Of a stretch of DNA of 26,055 nucleotides, positions 15,348 through 23,878 are shown one piece after another. The first letter of the stretch is position 1, and the number at the start of each line of letters is the position of its first letter. A program made the translations under genes and the position numbers. Source of the DNA: DATGFK01 sp040007395 (GTDB taxonomy: Bacteria; Chloroflexota; Anaerolineae; Aggregatilineales; UBA2796); contig JBDTVG010000278.1 in NCBI GenBank assembly GCA_040007395.1, positions 1 to 26,055 on the forward strand, in the 5' to 3' direction. The notes beneath the pieces were generated by a model. It was not told where the DNA came from and ran no database searches. It saw nothing but the letters and a program-made list of their open reading frames with translations.

Positions 15348-15942
15348 GCAGAATCCATACGCCAACCAACCCATGTAGCAGCGCCGTATACTTTAGCTGC
15401 GCGTCTTGGAGTCGAGTGTAAAGTGATGGATCAATGGTGTACCCTTGTCGAGCATTTGCCCAAAGATACAATCCTATCTTGCCTTTGCCCAGTGACTCGT
15501 TTTGCAGTAGATGACACGCATGGCTGACAGTCATCGCGGCAGTTGGTTCGATAATGAGCAGAGTCCCACCCGGACGAACACTCTGCCACAATGTAGTGAG
15601 TCCCGCCATCGGATCAGCTAGCACAGCCAGCAGGGACGCTGCCGAAATAACCGAAGCCGCCGCATTGGCTACTGCTTCAACTTGCCCTTGCCGAAAAACC
15701 GCCGATGAGCCTTCATGCTGGGCAATACGCTGTGCCGCCGCGATCATCTGCGGATTCAAGTCGATCCCTAGCGCTTGATAGCCTCTACTTGCTGCCAACC
15801 GCGTAACAAGCCCCGGCCCGCAACCTATATCAATCCACTGTTGGTCCCCTTGTGCCTCTGGCAGCAGTGAGACGGCTTCGGCATGGAGTTTATGATAGAA
15901 CTCTGCCCTCTGAATCCACGTAAACAAACGGACGACGTTCAT
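15334..15942 (-). CDS. SAM-dependent methyltransferase (class I)
   Basis: A 202-aa methyltransferase starting at ATG 15942, chosen because TAGGAG lies five bases upstream; the longer frame to 16029 overlaps the neighbouring gene. Seen: motif I WIDIGCGPGLVTRLAA, the acidic ribose-binding residue in GIDLNPQMI, a short motif II-like ISAASLLAVLAD, and RPGGTLLIIEPT. This is the UbiE/COQ5-like small-molecule class; the substrate is unknown. The position of NVVRLFTWIQRAEFYHKLH at the N-terminus is typical for the substrate lid. It lies 186 nt upstream of ileS on the same strand and 67 nt downstream of the membrane-protein gene, with a strong hairpin in that gap, so it probably has its own transcript or is partly insulated. 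Confidence 0.85.
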   Translation of the reverse strand: MNVVRLFTWIQRAEFYHKLHAEAVSLLPEAQGDQQWIDIGCGPGLVTRLAASRGYQALGIDLNPQMIAAAQRIAQHEGSSAVFRQGQVEAVANAAASVISAASLLAVLADPMAGLTTLWQSVRPGGTLLIIEPTAAMTVSHACHLLQNESLGKGKIGLYLWANARQGYTIDPSLYTRLQDAQLKYTALLHGLVGVWILQKAD

Positions 15943-15966
15943 GCTAGCTCCTAAAATGTGCAATAA

Positions 15967-15990
15967 CCCCTGCTTCGAGCGAAGCAGGGG
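15967..15990 (-). terminator. Perfect 10-bp hairpin downstream of the membrane-protein gene
   Basis: CCCCTGCTTC and GAAGCAGGGG enclose a 4-base loop. On the minus strand it is followed by TTATTGC, a weak U-rich tail. It lies 20 nt after the membrane-protein stop and is the likely end of that transcript. Confidence 0.55.
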
Positions 15991-16009
15991 AGTGGCTTTA
16001 TGCGAAGGT

Positions 16010-16426
16010 TTAGGCGGCGCTGGTTGCATTCTGAGTGTTTCGGCGTGGATAGCGCGTTACCAACACGATAATGAAGATAAGCGGCAGGAAGGATGCTCCA
16101 GAAACTTGAGGCAGCGTCACAACACCCTGCACTACGAAATAGATCGTTGCTATCCAGTCGATGGCTTGTACCGCGATCATCGCGCCAATCCAATCGCGGT
16201 GTTCGTCAGGATGACGTATAGCGAGGAACATTCCATAGGCAAAGCCGAGGGCGCGTGCGCCAAACATGGCGAACATCCACGGAACCCACGCCGGAATCAC
16301 CGCCAAACCCAGCACAGTCGTAAACTGTGCTGGCGCAAACAAGAACACGATACCCAAGATCACTTGAACGACTCCAATTGCCCCAAGGATAATTTGAAGG
16401 ACTGACACTTTCATGATTTTTTGCAT
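16010..16426 (-). CDS. Four-helix membrane protein, function unknown
   Basis: A 138-aa very hydrophobic protein with four predicted membrane segments at about residues 8-31, 48-70, 79-102 and 108-124. A short charged loop RHPDEHRDW lies between the second and third, and the C-terminal tail is basic (TRYPRRN). The topology resembles DoxX-like or DUF4345-type small membrane proteins, but I do not recognise the family firmly. ATG 16426 has AAAGG almost touching it; ATG 16414 (residue 5) is an alternative start. It is divergent from the HxlR regulator gene with 119 bp between them, so it is the likely target of that regulator. Confidence 0.75.
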   Translation of the reverse strand: MQKIMKVSVLQIILGAIGVVQVILGIVFLFAPAQFTTVLGLAVIPAWVPWMFAMFGARALGFAYGMFLAIRHPDEHRDWIGAMIAVQAIDWIATIYFVVQGVVTLPQVSGASFLPLIFIIVLVTRYPRRNTQNATSAA

Positions 16427-16480
16427 ACCTTTCTTTCAACACGACCTATTGACAACAGCGTATGATCAAGAGTATTTTTT

Positions 16481-16509
16481 GTAAAGTAGTTACATTAATG
16501 TGCTATAAT
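16481..16509. promoter_or_regulatory. hxlR promoter with overlapping inverted repeats (operator candidate)
   Basis: A perfect TATAAT (16504-16509) gives the plus-strand -10 for the HxlR gene. Just upstream are the inverted repeat GTAA-N5-TTAC (16481-16493) and the perfect palindrome ACATTAATGT (16492-16501). Both suit a dimeric winged-helix repressor and could control both divergent genes. Confidence 0.5.
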
Positions 16510-16545
16510 TACCTTTTATGAACTAATGAGAAATGGAGGCGAAAT

Positions 16546-16872
16546 ATGGGTGTCAAGGGTTGCCCTATTGAACGTACCGTCAACATACTCGATGGAAAGT
16601 GGACGCTTTTGATCTTGCGCGAACTGTTTACTGGAACCAAACGTTTTGGAGAGTTGCGATCTGAACTACACGGCGTTAGCCCCAAAACATTGGCAGAACG
16701 CCTGCGGATTCTTGAGCAGCAGGGGATAGTGAATCGAACAATTTATGCCGAGGTTCCGCCCCGTGTCGAATACTCCCTCACAGAGCTAGGGCAAACGTTG
16801 AATCCTATCATTGAGGCATTACGGGACTGGGGTATCAACTGGGCGGATCAGGTCTTGACCATTGCTGAATAA
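16546..16872 (+). CDS. HxlR-family winged-helix transcriptional regulator
   Basis: A 108-aa DNA-binding protein. Seen: the HxlR N-terminal pattern GCPIERTVNILDGKWTLLILREL with the conserved cysteine (Cys6), the helix-turn-helix and recognition helix GVSPKTLAERLRILEQQGIV (about 44-63), the wing VPPRVEYSLTELG, and a C-terminal dimer helix. Some HxlR proteins sense aldehydes or redox state through the N-terminal Cys, and the cysteine is present here. GGAGG is six bases before the ATG. The divergent membrane protein and the palindromes in the gap suggest local autoregulation and control of the membrane protein. The rel gene follows on the same strand but has its own promoter. Confidence 0.93.
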   Translation: MGVKGCPIERTVNILDGKWTLLILRELFTGTKRFGELRSELHGVSPKTLAERLRILEQQGIVNRTIYAEVPPRVEYSLTELGQTLNPIIEALRDWGINWADQVLTIAE

Positions 16873-16883
16873 CTTCTGTTAAT

Positions 16884-16916
16884 GTGAGCCAAGTACGTAA
16901 CGTTATGTACTCTCAC
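16884..16916. repeat. Long imperfect palindrome between hxlR and rel
   Basis: The 20-bp near-palindrome AGTACGTAACGTTATGTACT (16892-16911) has a single mismatched pair, and that pair becomes G-U in RNA. It is flanked by GTGAG (16884-16888) and CTCAC (16912-16916), which also pair. No U-run follows. It could be the hxlR terminator or a DNA-binding site upstream of the rel promoter. Confidence 0.55.
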
Positions 16917-16939
16917 TGCGTCAGAATAGTAAGGACAAT

Positions 16940-16968
16940 TTGTATCGTTGTGCTGCTTTCACTATACT
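16940..16968 (+). promoter_or_regulatory. Promoter of the rel gene
   Basis: TTGTAT (16940-16945) and TATACT (16963-16968) with an exact 17-base spacer, a near-consensus housekeeping promoter. The expected start is near 16975, giving a leader of about 30 nt before the ATG at 17006. Confidence 0.6.
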
Positions 16969-17005
16969 GGATTACCCACAGCGAATGAGTTGACGGTGAG
17001 CATCT

Positions 17006-19195
17006 ATGGAACAGCTTGAAGTCATCTTTAAGAATCTACCTAAAGTGAGTAACAGCGATCACCAGATGATCGAGAAAGCCTATCAGTATGCTTGTCGCGC
17101 ACATGAAGGGCAAACTCGAAAATCTGGTGAACCATATATGACGCATTGTGTCGCGGTAGCGCAAATGCTGTCAGAACTCCGTATGGACTCGCACACCATC
17201 AGCGCGGCGCTGCTGCATGATGTCGTCGAGGATACGCCAATCACCCTCGAAGATATTGAGGATGAATTCGACATCGAAGTGGCGCGTCTGGTCGATGCCG
17301 TAACCAAGATGGAACAGTTGCCGACTGACGTAAGCGCGATGAAGGGCGGCAAAGCAGGCAGCAAAGAATCGGAGTATCTGCGTAAGACGTTTCTGGCGAT
17401 GGGCAGCGACATTCGTGTGGTGCTGATCAAGCTGGCAGACCGCTTACACAATATGCGGACACTTGGCTATCTTTCGCCCGAACGGCAAAAGCGCATGGCA
17501 CACGAAACCCAAGAGATCTTTGCGCCACTGGCAAACCGTCTGGGCATCTGGCAGATGAAGTGGGAACTAGAAGACCTAAGCTTCCGCTATCTTGACCCCC
17601 CGAAATACAAAGAGATCGCTAGCAAAATCTCCGAGCGTCGTGTTGATCGTGAACGGTATATGCAGCGCGTAAAAGAGGCGCTATCAAAGGAGCTAGCAGG
17701 GGCTGACATTCAAGCCCAGATCAGCGCTCGCCCTAAGCATATTTATAGTATCTATCGCAAGATGGAGCGTAAGCACGTTCCCTTCGAGGAGATCTACGAT
17801 GTGCGAGCAGTGCGGGTGATCGTCGCGGATAAACCGACCTGCTATATGGTATTAGGCATTATCCATAGCATCTGGCACCCGATCCCCGGCGAGTTTGACG
17901 ACTATATTGCTGCGCCGAAGGATAACTTTTATCAGAGTTTGCACACTGCGGTGCTGGATGACGAGGGCAAAACCCTCGAAGTGCAGATCCGAACTCAGGA
18001 GATGCACGAACATGCTGAATATGGCGTAGCGGCTCACTGGCGCTATAAAGAAGGCACCAGTCGCGACGATCAGTTCGAGAAGCGCCTGATGTATCTGCGT
18101 GGGCTGATGGAGTTTAACGACGGCGATCTTGAGCAAGATGCCGACGAATTCATTGACGCGATGAAATCCGATGTCTTCGAGGATCGTGTCTACGCTTTCA
18201 CGCCCAAAGGTGACATCGTGGATCTCCCCGGCGGGGCCAGCCCACTGGACTTCGCTTATGTGATCCATACTGATATTGGCAATCGGTGTCGTGGCGCACG
18301 AGTGAATGGTCAGCTTGTGGGGTTGGATCACAAGCTAAAGTCTGGCGATAGAGTGGAGATTCTTACCTCAAAACGCGGTGGGCCAAGTTTGGACTGGCTG
18401 AATCCGAATCTCGGCTATGTCAAGACAAACCGCGCCCGTGCCAAGATCCGCAATTGGTTCCGCAAACAAGATCGGGACAAGAATATCGCGCTAGGCCGCG
18501 ATATGGTGGATCGCCAACTCAAGCAGTTGGGACTCGAAACTATGCAGCGCGAAAGTCTGGCGGCGCTGTTCAATGTTAACAAAGCCGAAGATTTCTACTC
18601 GATGGTCGGCTTTGGCGATATTACCGGAGCACAGATTTCGGCAAAGGTGCTTGAAGACGAACGCAAGGCACAGCGCGAAGCAGCCGCGAGTCTGGGGCCA
18701 ATCGCCAACGTCAACACCGAAGAACCGCCAATGTCTATGCCCGTCAATATCTCGGACGGCATCGACATTCTGGGGGGTAGCGGCGGTATGCTGATCAATC
18801 TGGGGCGCTGTTGTAACCCCGCGCAAGGCGATAGCATCGTCGGCTATATCACTCGTGGCAAAGGCGTAACTGTTCATCGCAAAGATTGTCCCAACGTCAT
18901 CAACAGCACCGAGCAAGAACGCTTTATTAACGTCAGTTGGGGACGTGTCACCGAGAAAACGTATCCAGTCCCCGTGACGATTATCGCCTATGACCGTGAG
19001 GGGTTACTCCGCGATGTAGGCGGGGTGGTCGCCAATGAGAATATCAATATCGCTCATGTCACCGTCAACACTCGCCAAAGTGTCGCGACGATTTTGGTCA
19101 TGCTGGAGATCGAAAACACTACTCAGTTATCGCGTGTCCTATCGCGGATCGCACAGCTACCGAATGTCGTTGAGGCACGCCGCCGCACGACCTGA
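17006..19195 (+). CDS. rel: Bifunctional (p)ppGpp synthetase/hydrolase (Rel/SpoT family)
   Basis: Controls the stringent response by making (p)ppGpp from ATP and GTP/GDP and degrading it. The 729-aa length is typical of full-length Rel. Domains in order: HD hydrolase (about 25-180) with His47, HDVVEDT (71-77) and KLADRLHNMRTL intact; synthetase (about 230-345) with ARPKHIYSIYRKM, IYDVRAVRVIV, PKDNFYQSLHT and EVQIRTQEMHEHAEYG. Then come TGS (about 392-452), a helical linker, a Cys-containing zinc-finger-like domain with GRCCNPAQGD, and a C-terminal ACT domain (about 655-729). Both catalytic centres look complete, so the enzyme should be bifunctional. The start ATG has GGTGAG upstream. It converges with the transporter gene, 23 nt apart. 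Confidence 0.96.
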   Translation: MEQLEVIFKNLPKVSNSDHQMIEKAYQYACRAHEGQTRKSGEPYMTHCVAVAQMLSELRMDSHTISAALLHDVVEDTPITLEDIEDEFDIEVARLVDAVTKMEQLPTDVSAMKGGKAGSKESEYLRKTFLAMGSDIRVVLIKLADRLHNMRTLGYLSPERQKRMAHETQEIFAPLANRLGIWQMKWELEDLSFRYLDPPKYKEIASKISERRVDRERYMQRVKEALSKELAGADIQAQISARPKHIYSIYRKMERKHVPFEEIYDVRAVRVIVADKPTCYMVLGIIHSIWHPIPGEFDDYIAAPKDNFYQSLHTAVLDDEGKTLEVQIRTQEMHEHAEYGVAAHWRYKEGTSRDDQFEKRLMYLRGLMEFNDGDLEQDADEFIDAMKSDVFEDRVYAFTPKGDIVDLPGGASPLDFAYVIHTDIGNRCRGARVNGQLVGLDHKLKSGDRVEILTSKRGGPSLDWLNPNLGYVKTNRARAKIRNWFRKQDRDKNIALGRDMVDRQLKQLGLETMQRESLAALFNVNKAEDFYSMVGFGDITGAQISAKVLEDERKAQREAAASLGPIANVNTEEPPMSMPVNISDGIDILGGSGGMLINLGRCCNPAQGDSIVGYITRGKGVTVHRKDCPNVINSTEQERFINVSWGRVTEKTYPVPVTIIAYDREGLLRDVGGVVANENINIAHVTVNTRQSVATILVMLEIENTTQLSRVLSRIAQLPNVVEARRRTT

Positions 19196-19218
19196 AATTT
19201 ATCTTACCCTAAACTGCC

Positions 19219-22200
19219 CTACTCTAGCTTATCGTAGAGCTTGTGCAGTTCACGCGGTTTGGTGGTGGTCAATTGGGCAATGCGATCATTGGCATCGCGT
19301 AGCCGTTGACTCAATACATTGATCAGCTTCAAGGACAGGTCGGGATACTGGCGAGTCAAGGCCAATAACGGTTCACGCCGCAGTTTCAACACCAATGTAT
19401 CTTGTACCGCAATGGCGTTGCCTGAACGCGGACTGTTATCGAACAGGGTCATTTCGCCAAAGTAGGAGTACGCCTCAAAAGTCGCCAGACGCGCCGTCGA
19501 GCCTTTGCGTGCCCCTTCGCGCTCAATCGCAACACGACCCCGCACCACGACATACAGTGCCCCACCCGGTTCGCCTTCTTGGAAGATGAGGCCGTCCTCG
19601 TGGAACAACTCTTCTTCGCAAACATTCGCCAAGACCTTGAGCTGATCGATAGTCATTTCCTCAAAGAATGGAACCTTTTTCAGAAAAATAATTTTTTCCA
19701 TCGCTGAGAGCATAATTCCCTCCTGCACTTGCTGTAACATATCCATGATTGTCAGCCCTGCCATCATTCGGCGAGCCGCCATGACCGCCCGCTGCACATC
19801 GTCTGCTGGGTCGACGCTGGCTCGTTCAAACATAGAGTCGATCTGGTCGTTCGTAAAGAGCGCTTGGCATGGCGAAAGCACAGTGTTATCCGTCGTTGGG
19901 AGTGGGGCAGGTGGTGGCGGCGCGGGCTTTTGCTCGCCAGCACTCGCCAGCGCATCGAGAATATCGGCGGCTTTGGTGCGCCGTGCTTTCGCGTTTTCGG
20001 GATCGCCAAACTCCTCAGTTTTGAGTTGAATCGCTTTCGTCGCTGCAATCTCAATCGTCGAGCGCTTGACTTGATCCTGATAGGTTCCTGCTCGGAGTTC
20101 GCCAAGTGCAAAAGTTACAATCGTTCGCATCCATGCGTCGTTTGGATCGCTGGCAAGCTGGCGCAAGACTTCTGCTGCGTCGAACTTGACAGCGGAATTA
20201 TTTTTGCTCACATCGAGCAGTTGTGCCGGAGTCAGTTCGCGGTCAAAGATTGGTGACATGAGGCGAGCGATCTGCGGGGTAGTCAGTGACTCCAACGCTT
20301 CAATCGCATTAGCCCGTACCCGCCCCGACTCACTGTTGAGCGATTCGGCAATCACGTTGACGGTTTTTGAGTTGTGAATAGCGGATAGCAGGTAAAAGAT
20401 TTCCTCGATTAACTGCTGATTGCGTTCCCGCAGAGCACTTAGCAAAATCGCGATGCTCTCATAGCGGGAACAATTAGACAGTGCTTCTACCCGAATGTTA
20501 TTGTCATAGATTGCGACGAGGTTGTTCTGGATGTAGCTGCGGAGCAGTTCGCTCGACTGGTCTTTCTGGATACGGCTTAATACGACGCTGGACATCTTGC
20601 GCAGTTGCAGGTCGCTGGACTCCAGCCCCGGCATGATGGCACTAATCACAGGTTTACCGATGTGTACCAATGCCTCAACCGCTGCCCCTCGGATTTCCTG
20701 ACTCGGATCGGTGAGGAACACCACAAGCGTTTGGTGGGCTTCGATATTATTGATACGCCCCAAAATAGTCAGCGCTGCTTGCCGGACACGCTCCACTGGA
20801 TCTCGCAGCAGCGTACTCATCCGATCCAACAGCAATTTGCCTATCGCCTCAGGCAGTGAATCCTTCGAGAGCCGTTCAATAGCGGCAGCCGCTTCAATGC
20901 GTACCGTGTCGTCAGGATCGGTTAGATATTCAAGCAGATTGCGAATAAAGCGTACATCATCCACCTGCCCCAATGCCTGAACGCCCCGCGCCCGCCAATA
21001 GGAACCTTTTTCTGTCAAGATCGGTTCAAGAGTCTGGATACCGGCTGCCATATAGAAGAAGTCCCCAGAGCGAATAAGCGCCGGAATGATCTGCATTCGC
21101 ACGTCAAGTTCGGGGTCACGGGCGAGTTCAAAGGCCAGCGTAAGAAATTGTTCGCTGTCCTGATTCGACCACTGCTTCAACCCGGCAATCGCTGACTGCC
21201 GCACTTGCCCGTCTGGGTCAGTCAGAAAGTCAGTGAAAAGTTGACGCACTTCGTCGCGGCGTAGGTCAGCGGCGACCAAAATATCCGTCACCGAGGCGCG
21301 AACCTGTGGATCGCCGTCACGGGCAACCTGAATTAATGTTGGTACGGCCTCGTCGCCACCCACTTCACTGACCAGCTTTGCCATGAATATCGTCATGTCG
21401 CTGCTAGTGCTTTCCTCGATCCGCTTCTTTAGCCAATTTAGTGTGGATGTGTCGCTTACCGTGAGCGTTGAGGCGGGCGCAAGCAGGAATGTGAAATCCT
21501 CTTGTTCAAGCATTTCGACCAGCGCCCGCTTGTACTGCTTGCGAATCACCAATGTGCTGAGGGCATAAGCGATGGTGAGCGCGCCAATCAGTGCGGGGAT
21601 TGTCCAAGAAAACAGTGAGAAGCGGTTCAGAAAGATCAGCCCCGCCCCACCTATCAGCGAACTAATCGGGATGATCAAGCCGCCGATGAAGGCACGGGCG
21701 CGGCCTTTAACCCGCAACGGCACAGCGTTATACAGCAAATTGTCAATCGTGTTGCGAAACGCAGTGCGAAAGGTGGTTCTGTCGAAGTAGGCCGCCGCCG
21801 CCGCAAGGATGTTGCTTGGGAATGCAACCAACGCTGCGCCAACTGCCAATGTTCCTGCCGGAAAGATTAGGTTGGCATTGCCCATCCCGATCCAACCTAC
21901 AATCCGCCCCAGCAAAAATAGCTGAATCGGCAGCATGATTATGTTAGTGACGGCGGTCAGGTAGGCCAAAAAGTTCGACATGCCTTCGACGGATTTCAAT
22001 TGCGTCAACAAAATCTGGCTGGTTTGGTACGTCATCAGCGTAAACAGAACCATCAGCAGCAGCGTTGAAAGTGCCATCCAGCGCAGGAAGCCCGATTGCG
22101 CGACATAGCGGTAGCCCTCGCGGATATTGCGAATGTAGGTAGTTCCTTGTGCAGCGGGTAAGGTGGCTTGCAACCGTTCATCTTCTTCCGCCCGATTTTT

Positions 22201-22794
22201 TATCACACGCGGCATTAGCCATGCCCCCGCCGCCACAAACCATAACGCGCTAGCCCAGACAATCATCACATTGTTAGGCAGCAAGATCTGGATCAGCAAG
22301 GGCAAACTCAAGCCCGCGAAGATCCCAGCGATGCGTGCGCCAGTTGCCAGTACAGGCACAATCCGCTTGGCAGCCCGCGTGTCGTAAAAGTCGTTAACGT
22401 AGGTCCACCAGTGCAAGTTAAAGACATCGCGAATGACGCGGGACAGCAAATACAGCAGTGGGTAGGCAATAGTCAACATATTCAAGGTGATCAGGAAACG
22501 ACCGACAATAATCGTCAGCGCACAGATCGTCATTAGCGCGATCAGCAGTTTGTCATTAGGTACACGGTCAACAAAGGCTGTATAGATAGCAATCGCGATA
22601 ATCGATACAACTGCGTCTGCCACAAAAATCAGCGGCAAGAACTCAACACCTACCTGATGCAAAAATGAGGCTTCGGCAACAGTTTCGCCCCACGTCATGC
22701 CAATCAAAAAGATAAGGCCTATTGTGTACAGAAACACGAGGCGAGGCCATTCGCCAGATCGGATGTTGAAGAGATAGTTCAGGAATCGCGACAT
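19219..22794 (-). CDS. Transporter-like (NTT/MFS) membrane domain fused to HEAT repeats and a cNMP-binding domain
   Basis: A 1191-aa multidomain protein from ATG 22794 (GGTGG four bases upstream; the longer frame has no ribosome site). Residues 1 to about 435 hold about 10-12 hydrophobic helices in a pattern like nucleotide (ATP/ADP) transporters and MFS proteins. Residues about 455-910 hold a series of HEAT-like repeats with recurring D-P-D-VR-A-A units (LTDPDGQVRQSAIAGL, LTDPDDTVRIEAAAAI, LTDPSQEIRGAAVEAL). A Pro-rich linker (KPAPPPPAPLP) leads to a cyclic nucleotide-binding domain (about 1035-1155) with FQEGEPGGALYVVVRGRV and the phosphate-binding cassette YFGEMTLFDNSPRSG. The likely role is a membrane sensor or a ligand-gated transporter; no substrate can be named. 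It is 97 nt downstream of the ParA-like gene, on the same strand. Confidence 0.85.
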   Translation of the reverse strand: MSRFLNYLFNIRSGEWPRLVFLYTIGLIFLIGMTWGETVAEASFLHQVGVEFLPLIFVADAVVSIIAIAIYTAFVDRVPNDKLLIALMTICALTIIVGRFLITLNMLTIAYPLLYLLSRVIRDVFNLHWWTYVNDFYDTRAAKRIVPVLATGARIAGIFAGLSLPLLIQILLPNNVMIVWASALWFVAAGAWLMPRVIKNRAEEDERLQATLPAAQGTTYIRNIREGYRYVAQSGFLRWMALSTLLLMVLFTLMTYQTSQILLTQLKSVEGMSNFLAYLTAVTNIIMLPIQLFLLGRIVGWIGMGNANLIFPAGTLAVGAALVAFPSNILAAAAAYFDRTTFRTAFRNTIDNLLYNAVPLRVKGRARAFIGGLIIPISSLIGGAGLIFLNRFSLFSWTIPALIGALTIAYALSTLVIRKQYKRALVEMLEQEDFTFLLAPASTLTVSDTSTLNWLKKRIEESTSSDMTIFMAKLVSEVGGDEAVPTLIQVARDGDPQVRASVTDILVAADLRRDEVRQLFTDFLTDPDGQVRQSAIAGLKQWSNQDSEQFLTLAFELARDPELDVRMQIIPALIRSGDFFYMAAGIQTLEPILTEKGSYWRARGVQALGQVDDVRFIRNLLEYLTDPDDTVRIEAAAAIERLSKDSLPEAIGKLLLDRMSTLLRDPVERVRQAALTILGRINNIEAHQTLVVFLTDPSQEIRGAAVEALVHIGKPVISAIMPGLESSDLQLRKMSSVVLSRIQKDQSSELLRSYIQNNLVAIYDNNIRVEALSNCSRYESIAILLSALRERNQQLIEEIFYLLSAIHNSKTVNVIAESLNSESGRVRANAIEALESLTTPQIARLMSPIFDRELTPAQLLDVSKNNSAVKFDAAEVLRQLASDPNDAWMRTIVTFALGELRAGTYQDQVKRSTIEIAATKAIQLKTEEFGDPENAKARRTKAADILDALASAGEQKPAPPPPAPLPTTDNTVLSPCQALFTNDQIDSMFERASVDPADDVQRAVMAARRMMAGLTIMDMLQQVQEGIMLSAMEKIIFLKKVPFFEEMTIDQLKVLANVCEEELFHEDGLIFQEGEPGGALYVVVRGRVAIEREGARKGSTARLATFEAYSYFGEMTLFDNSPRSGNAIAVQDTLVLKLRREPLLALTRQYPDLSLKLINVLSQRLRDANDRIAQLTTTKPRELHKLYDKLE

Positions 22795-22837
22795 AGTACC
22801 ACCACGCATTGATTGAGCAGACGGGTAGGCAGCACGA

Positions 22838-22868
22838 CACACGCATTGTGCATTTTATTCCGCGTGTG
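22838..22868 (-). repeat. Hairpin between the ParA-like gene and the transporter gene
   Basis: CACACGC (22838-22844) pairs with GCGTGTG (22862-22868), a 7-bp stem with a 17-base loop. There is no U-run. It may modulate expression of the downstream transporter within a shared transcript. Confidence 0.35.
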
Positions 22869-22891
22869 ATGATGTTATTGAATCTGGCTAG

Positions 22892-23671
22892 CTACTCCAT
22901 AAGCATATTTGCTACATGACGCAACTTGGCCGTGATCGAATGATCCGGGTAGCGCAGCACAAAAATACCCGCGCTGGCGAGAGTCATGATCTCGTCGGAG
23001 TGGGGGATCACCGCGCCAACCGTGCAATTATAGGTATTTTCGACCCGCGCCTTGACTTGGTCTTCGTTCAATGCGGGAGGAGTCTTGTTGACGAGCATAA
23101 TCAACTTCGGTACGTCCAGTTTGCGCGCCACTTCAACGGTTACGCCCGTCCCCTGATAGTCTTGCTGGTCAGGCCGCATAATGATAATAAGCGCATCCGA
23201 AAGCGAGATCGACAGCAGCGTTTCTTCGTTCAATCCGGGGTGCGTGTCAATCACGAGTACATCTAGTTTCAACTTCTCAACAAGATCCATGAAGCCATCG
23301 TTGAGCATTCCTACATCGTAGCCTTCGCGCAACACACGGGCGATCTCGCCTGTTTTCATGCTGGACGGAATTAGGAAAAGCTTCCCGTTGGGATTGTCCG
23401 AAAACTTGCCGCCGTTGTTTTTGGCAAGATTAGGAGTCACATCGTGGGCGGTTTGCTCGATCTTGCAGTTGCCCCATAAGTAATCATTGAGCGAGAACTT
23501 CATGTCTTCTTCTTCCATGCCAAACAGGACATGAATCCCCGGCGACTGAATATCCGTATCCACAACACCTACGCGCAAGCCTTGTGCGGCTAGCAGCGTT
23601 GAAATATTGGCGGATGTATTGGATTTGCCCGTGCCGCCGCGAAAGGAGTGGATGGAAATGATCTTGGACAT
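22892..23671 (-). CDS. MinD/ParA-like P-loop ATPase
   Basis: A 259-aa ATPase of the MinD/ParA/Mrp type. Seen: Walker A SFRGGTGKSNTSAN (residues 9-22), DTDIQSPG (switch I region), VLVIDTHPGL (Walker B region, about residue 140) and LVNKTPP before a short helix. The usual deviant-Walker lysine two residues before GTGKS is Arg11, as I recall from a related cyanobacterial/Chloroflexota family. The ATG has AGGAG eight bases upstream. The partner ParB/centromere gene is missing, so chromosome partitioning is not supported. A role positioning or regulating the downstream membrane fusion protein is plausible (inference). A hairpin upstream may terminate or attenuate. Confidence 0.9.
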   Translation of the reverse strand: MSKIISIHSFRGGTGKSNTSANISTLLAAQGLRVGVVDTDIQSPGIHVLFGMEEEDMKFSLNDYLWGNCKIEQTAHDVTPNLAKNNGGKFSDNPNGKLFLIPSSMKTGEIARVLREGYDVGMLNDGFMDLVEKLKLDVLVIDTHPGLNEETLLSISLSDALIIIMRPDQQDYQGTGVTVEVARKLDVPKLIMLVNKTPPALNEDQVKARVENTYNCTVGAVIPHSDEIMTLASAGIFVLRYPDHSITAKLRHVANMLME

Positions 23672-23702
23672 GCTGCTTGCTCCTGATTAAATGGAAAATA
23701 GA

Positions 23703-23720
23703 ACGCTTGCATCCAAGCGT
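23703..23720 (-). promoter_or_regulatory. Hairpin ahead of the ParA-like gene
   Basis: On the minus strand ACGCTTG and CAAGCGT enclose a 4-base loop, followed by TCTATTTTCC. It is a small terminator-like hairpin 32 nt before the ATG at 23671, in an attenuator position. Confidence 0.35.
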
Positions 23721-23817
23721 CCGTAGAAGTCTAGTGGTTCATCACGTAATCGTTGAACGATACCGCGATTATCTCACAGCACCTTGCTACGATGCAACTT
23801 GCAGTGGATGCGACACG

Positions 23818-23852
23818 AAAAAGCGGCTGGATCGCTTCCGACCCAACCGCTT
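23818..23852 (-). terminator. Rho-independent terminator after the WD40 gene
   Basis: On the minus strand AAGCGG, then TGG, pair with CCA and CCGCTT, and the stem is followed by TTTTT (positions 23822-23818). It starts 27 nt after the WD40 stop, a good position for termination. Confidence 0.65.
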
Positions 23853-23878
23853 ATGGTATTGCTTGTCTTGACCGACGA

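Noticed and set aside
18491..18916. Open frames antisense to rel
   Set aside because: They lie within a complete Rel protein and have no independent support.
22892..23671. Chromosome partition locus (parA)
   Set aside because: No parB and no parS-like repeats are seen nearby.
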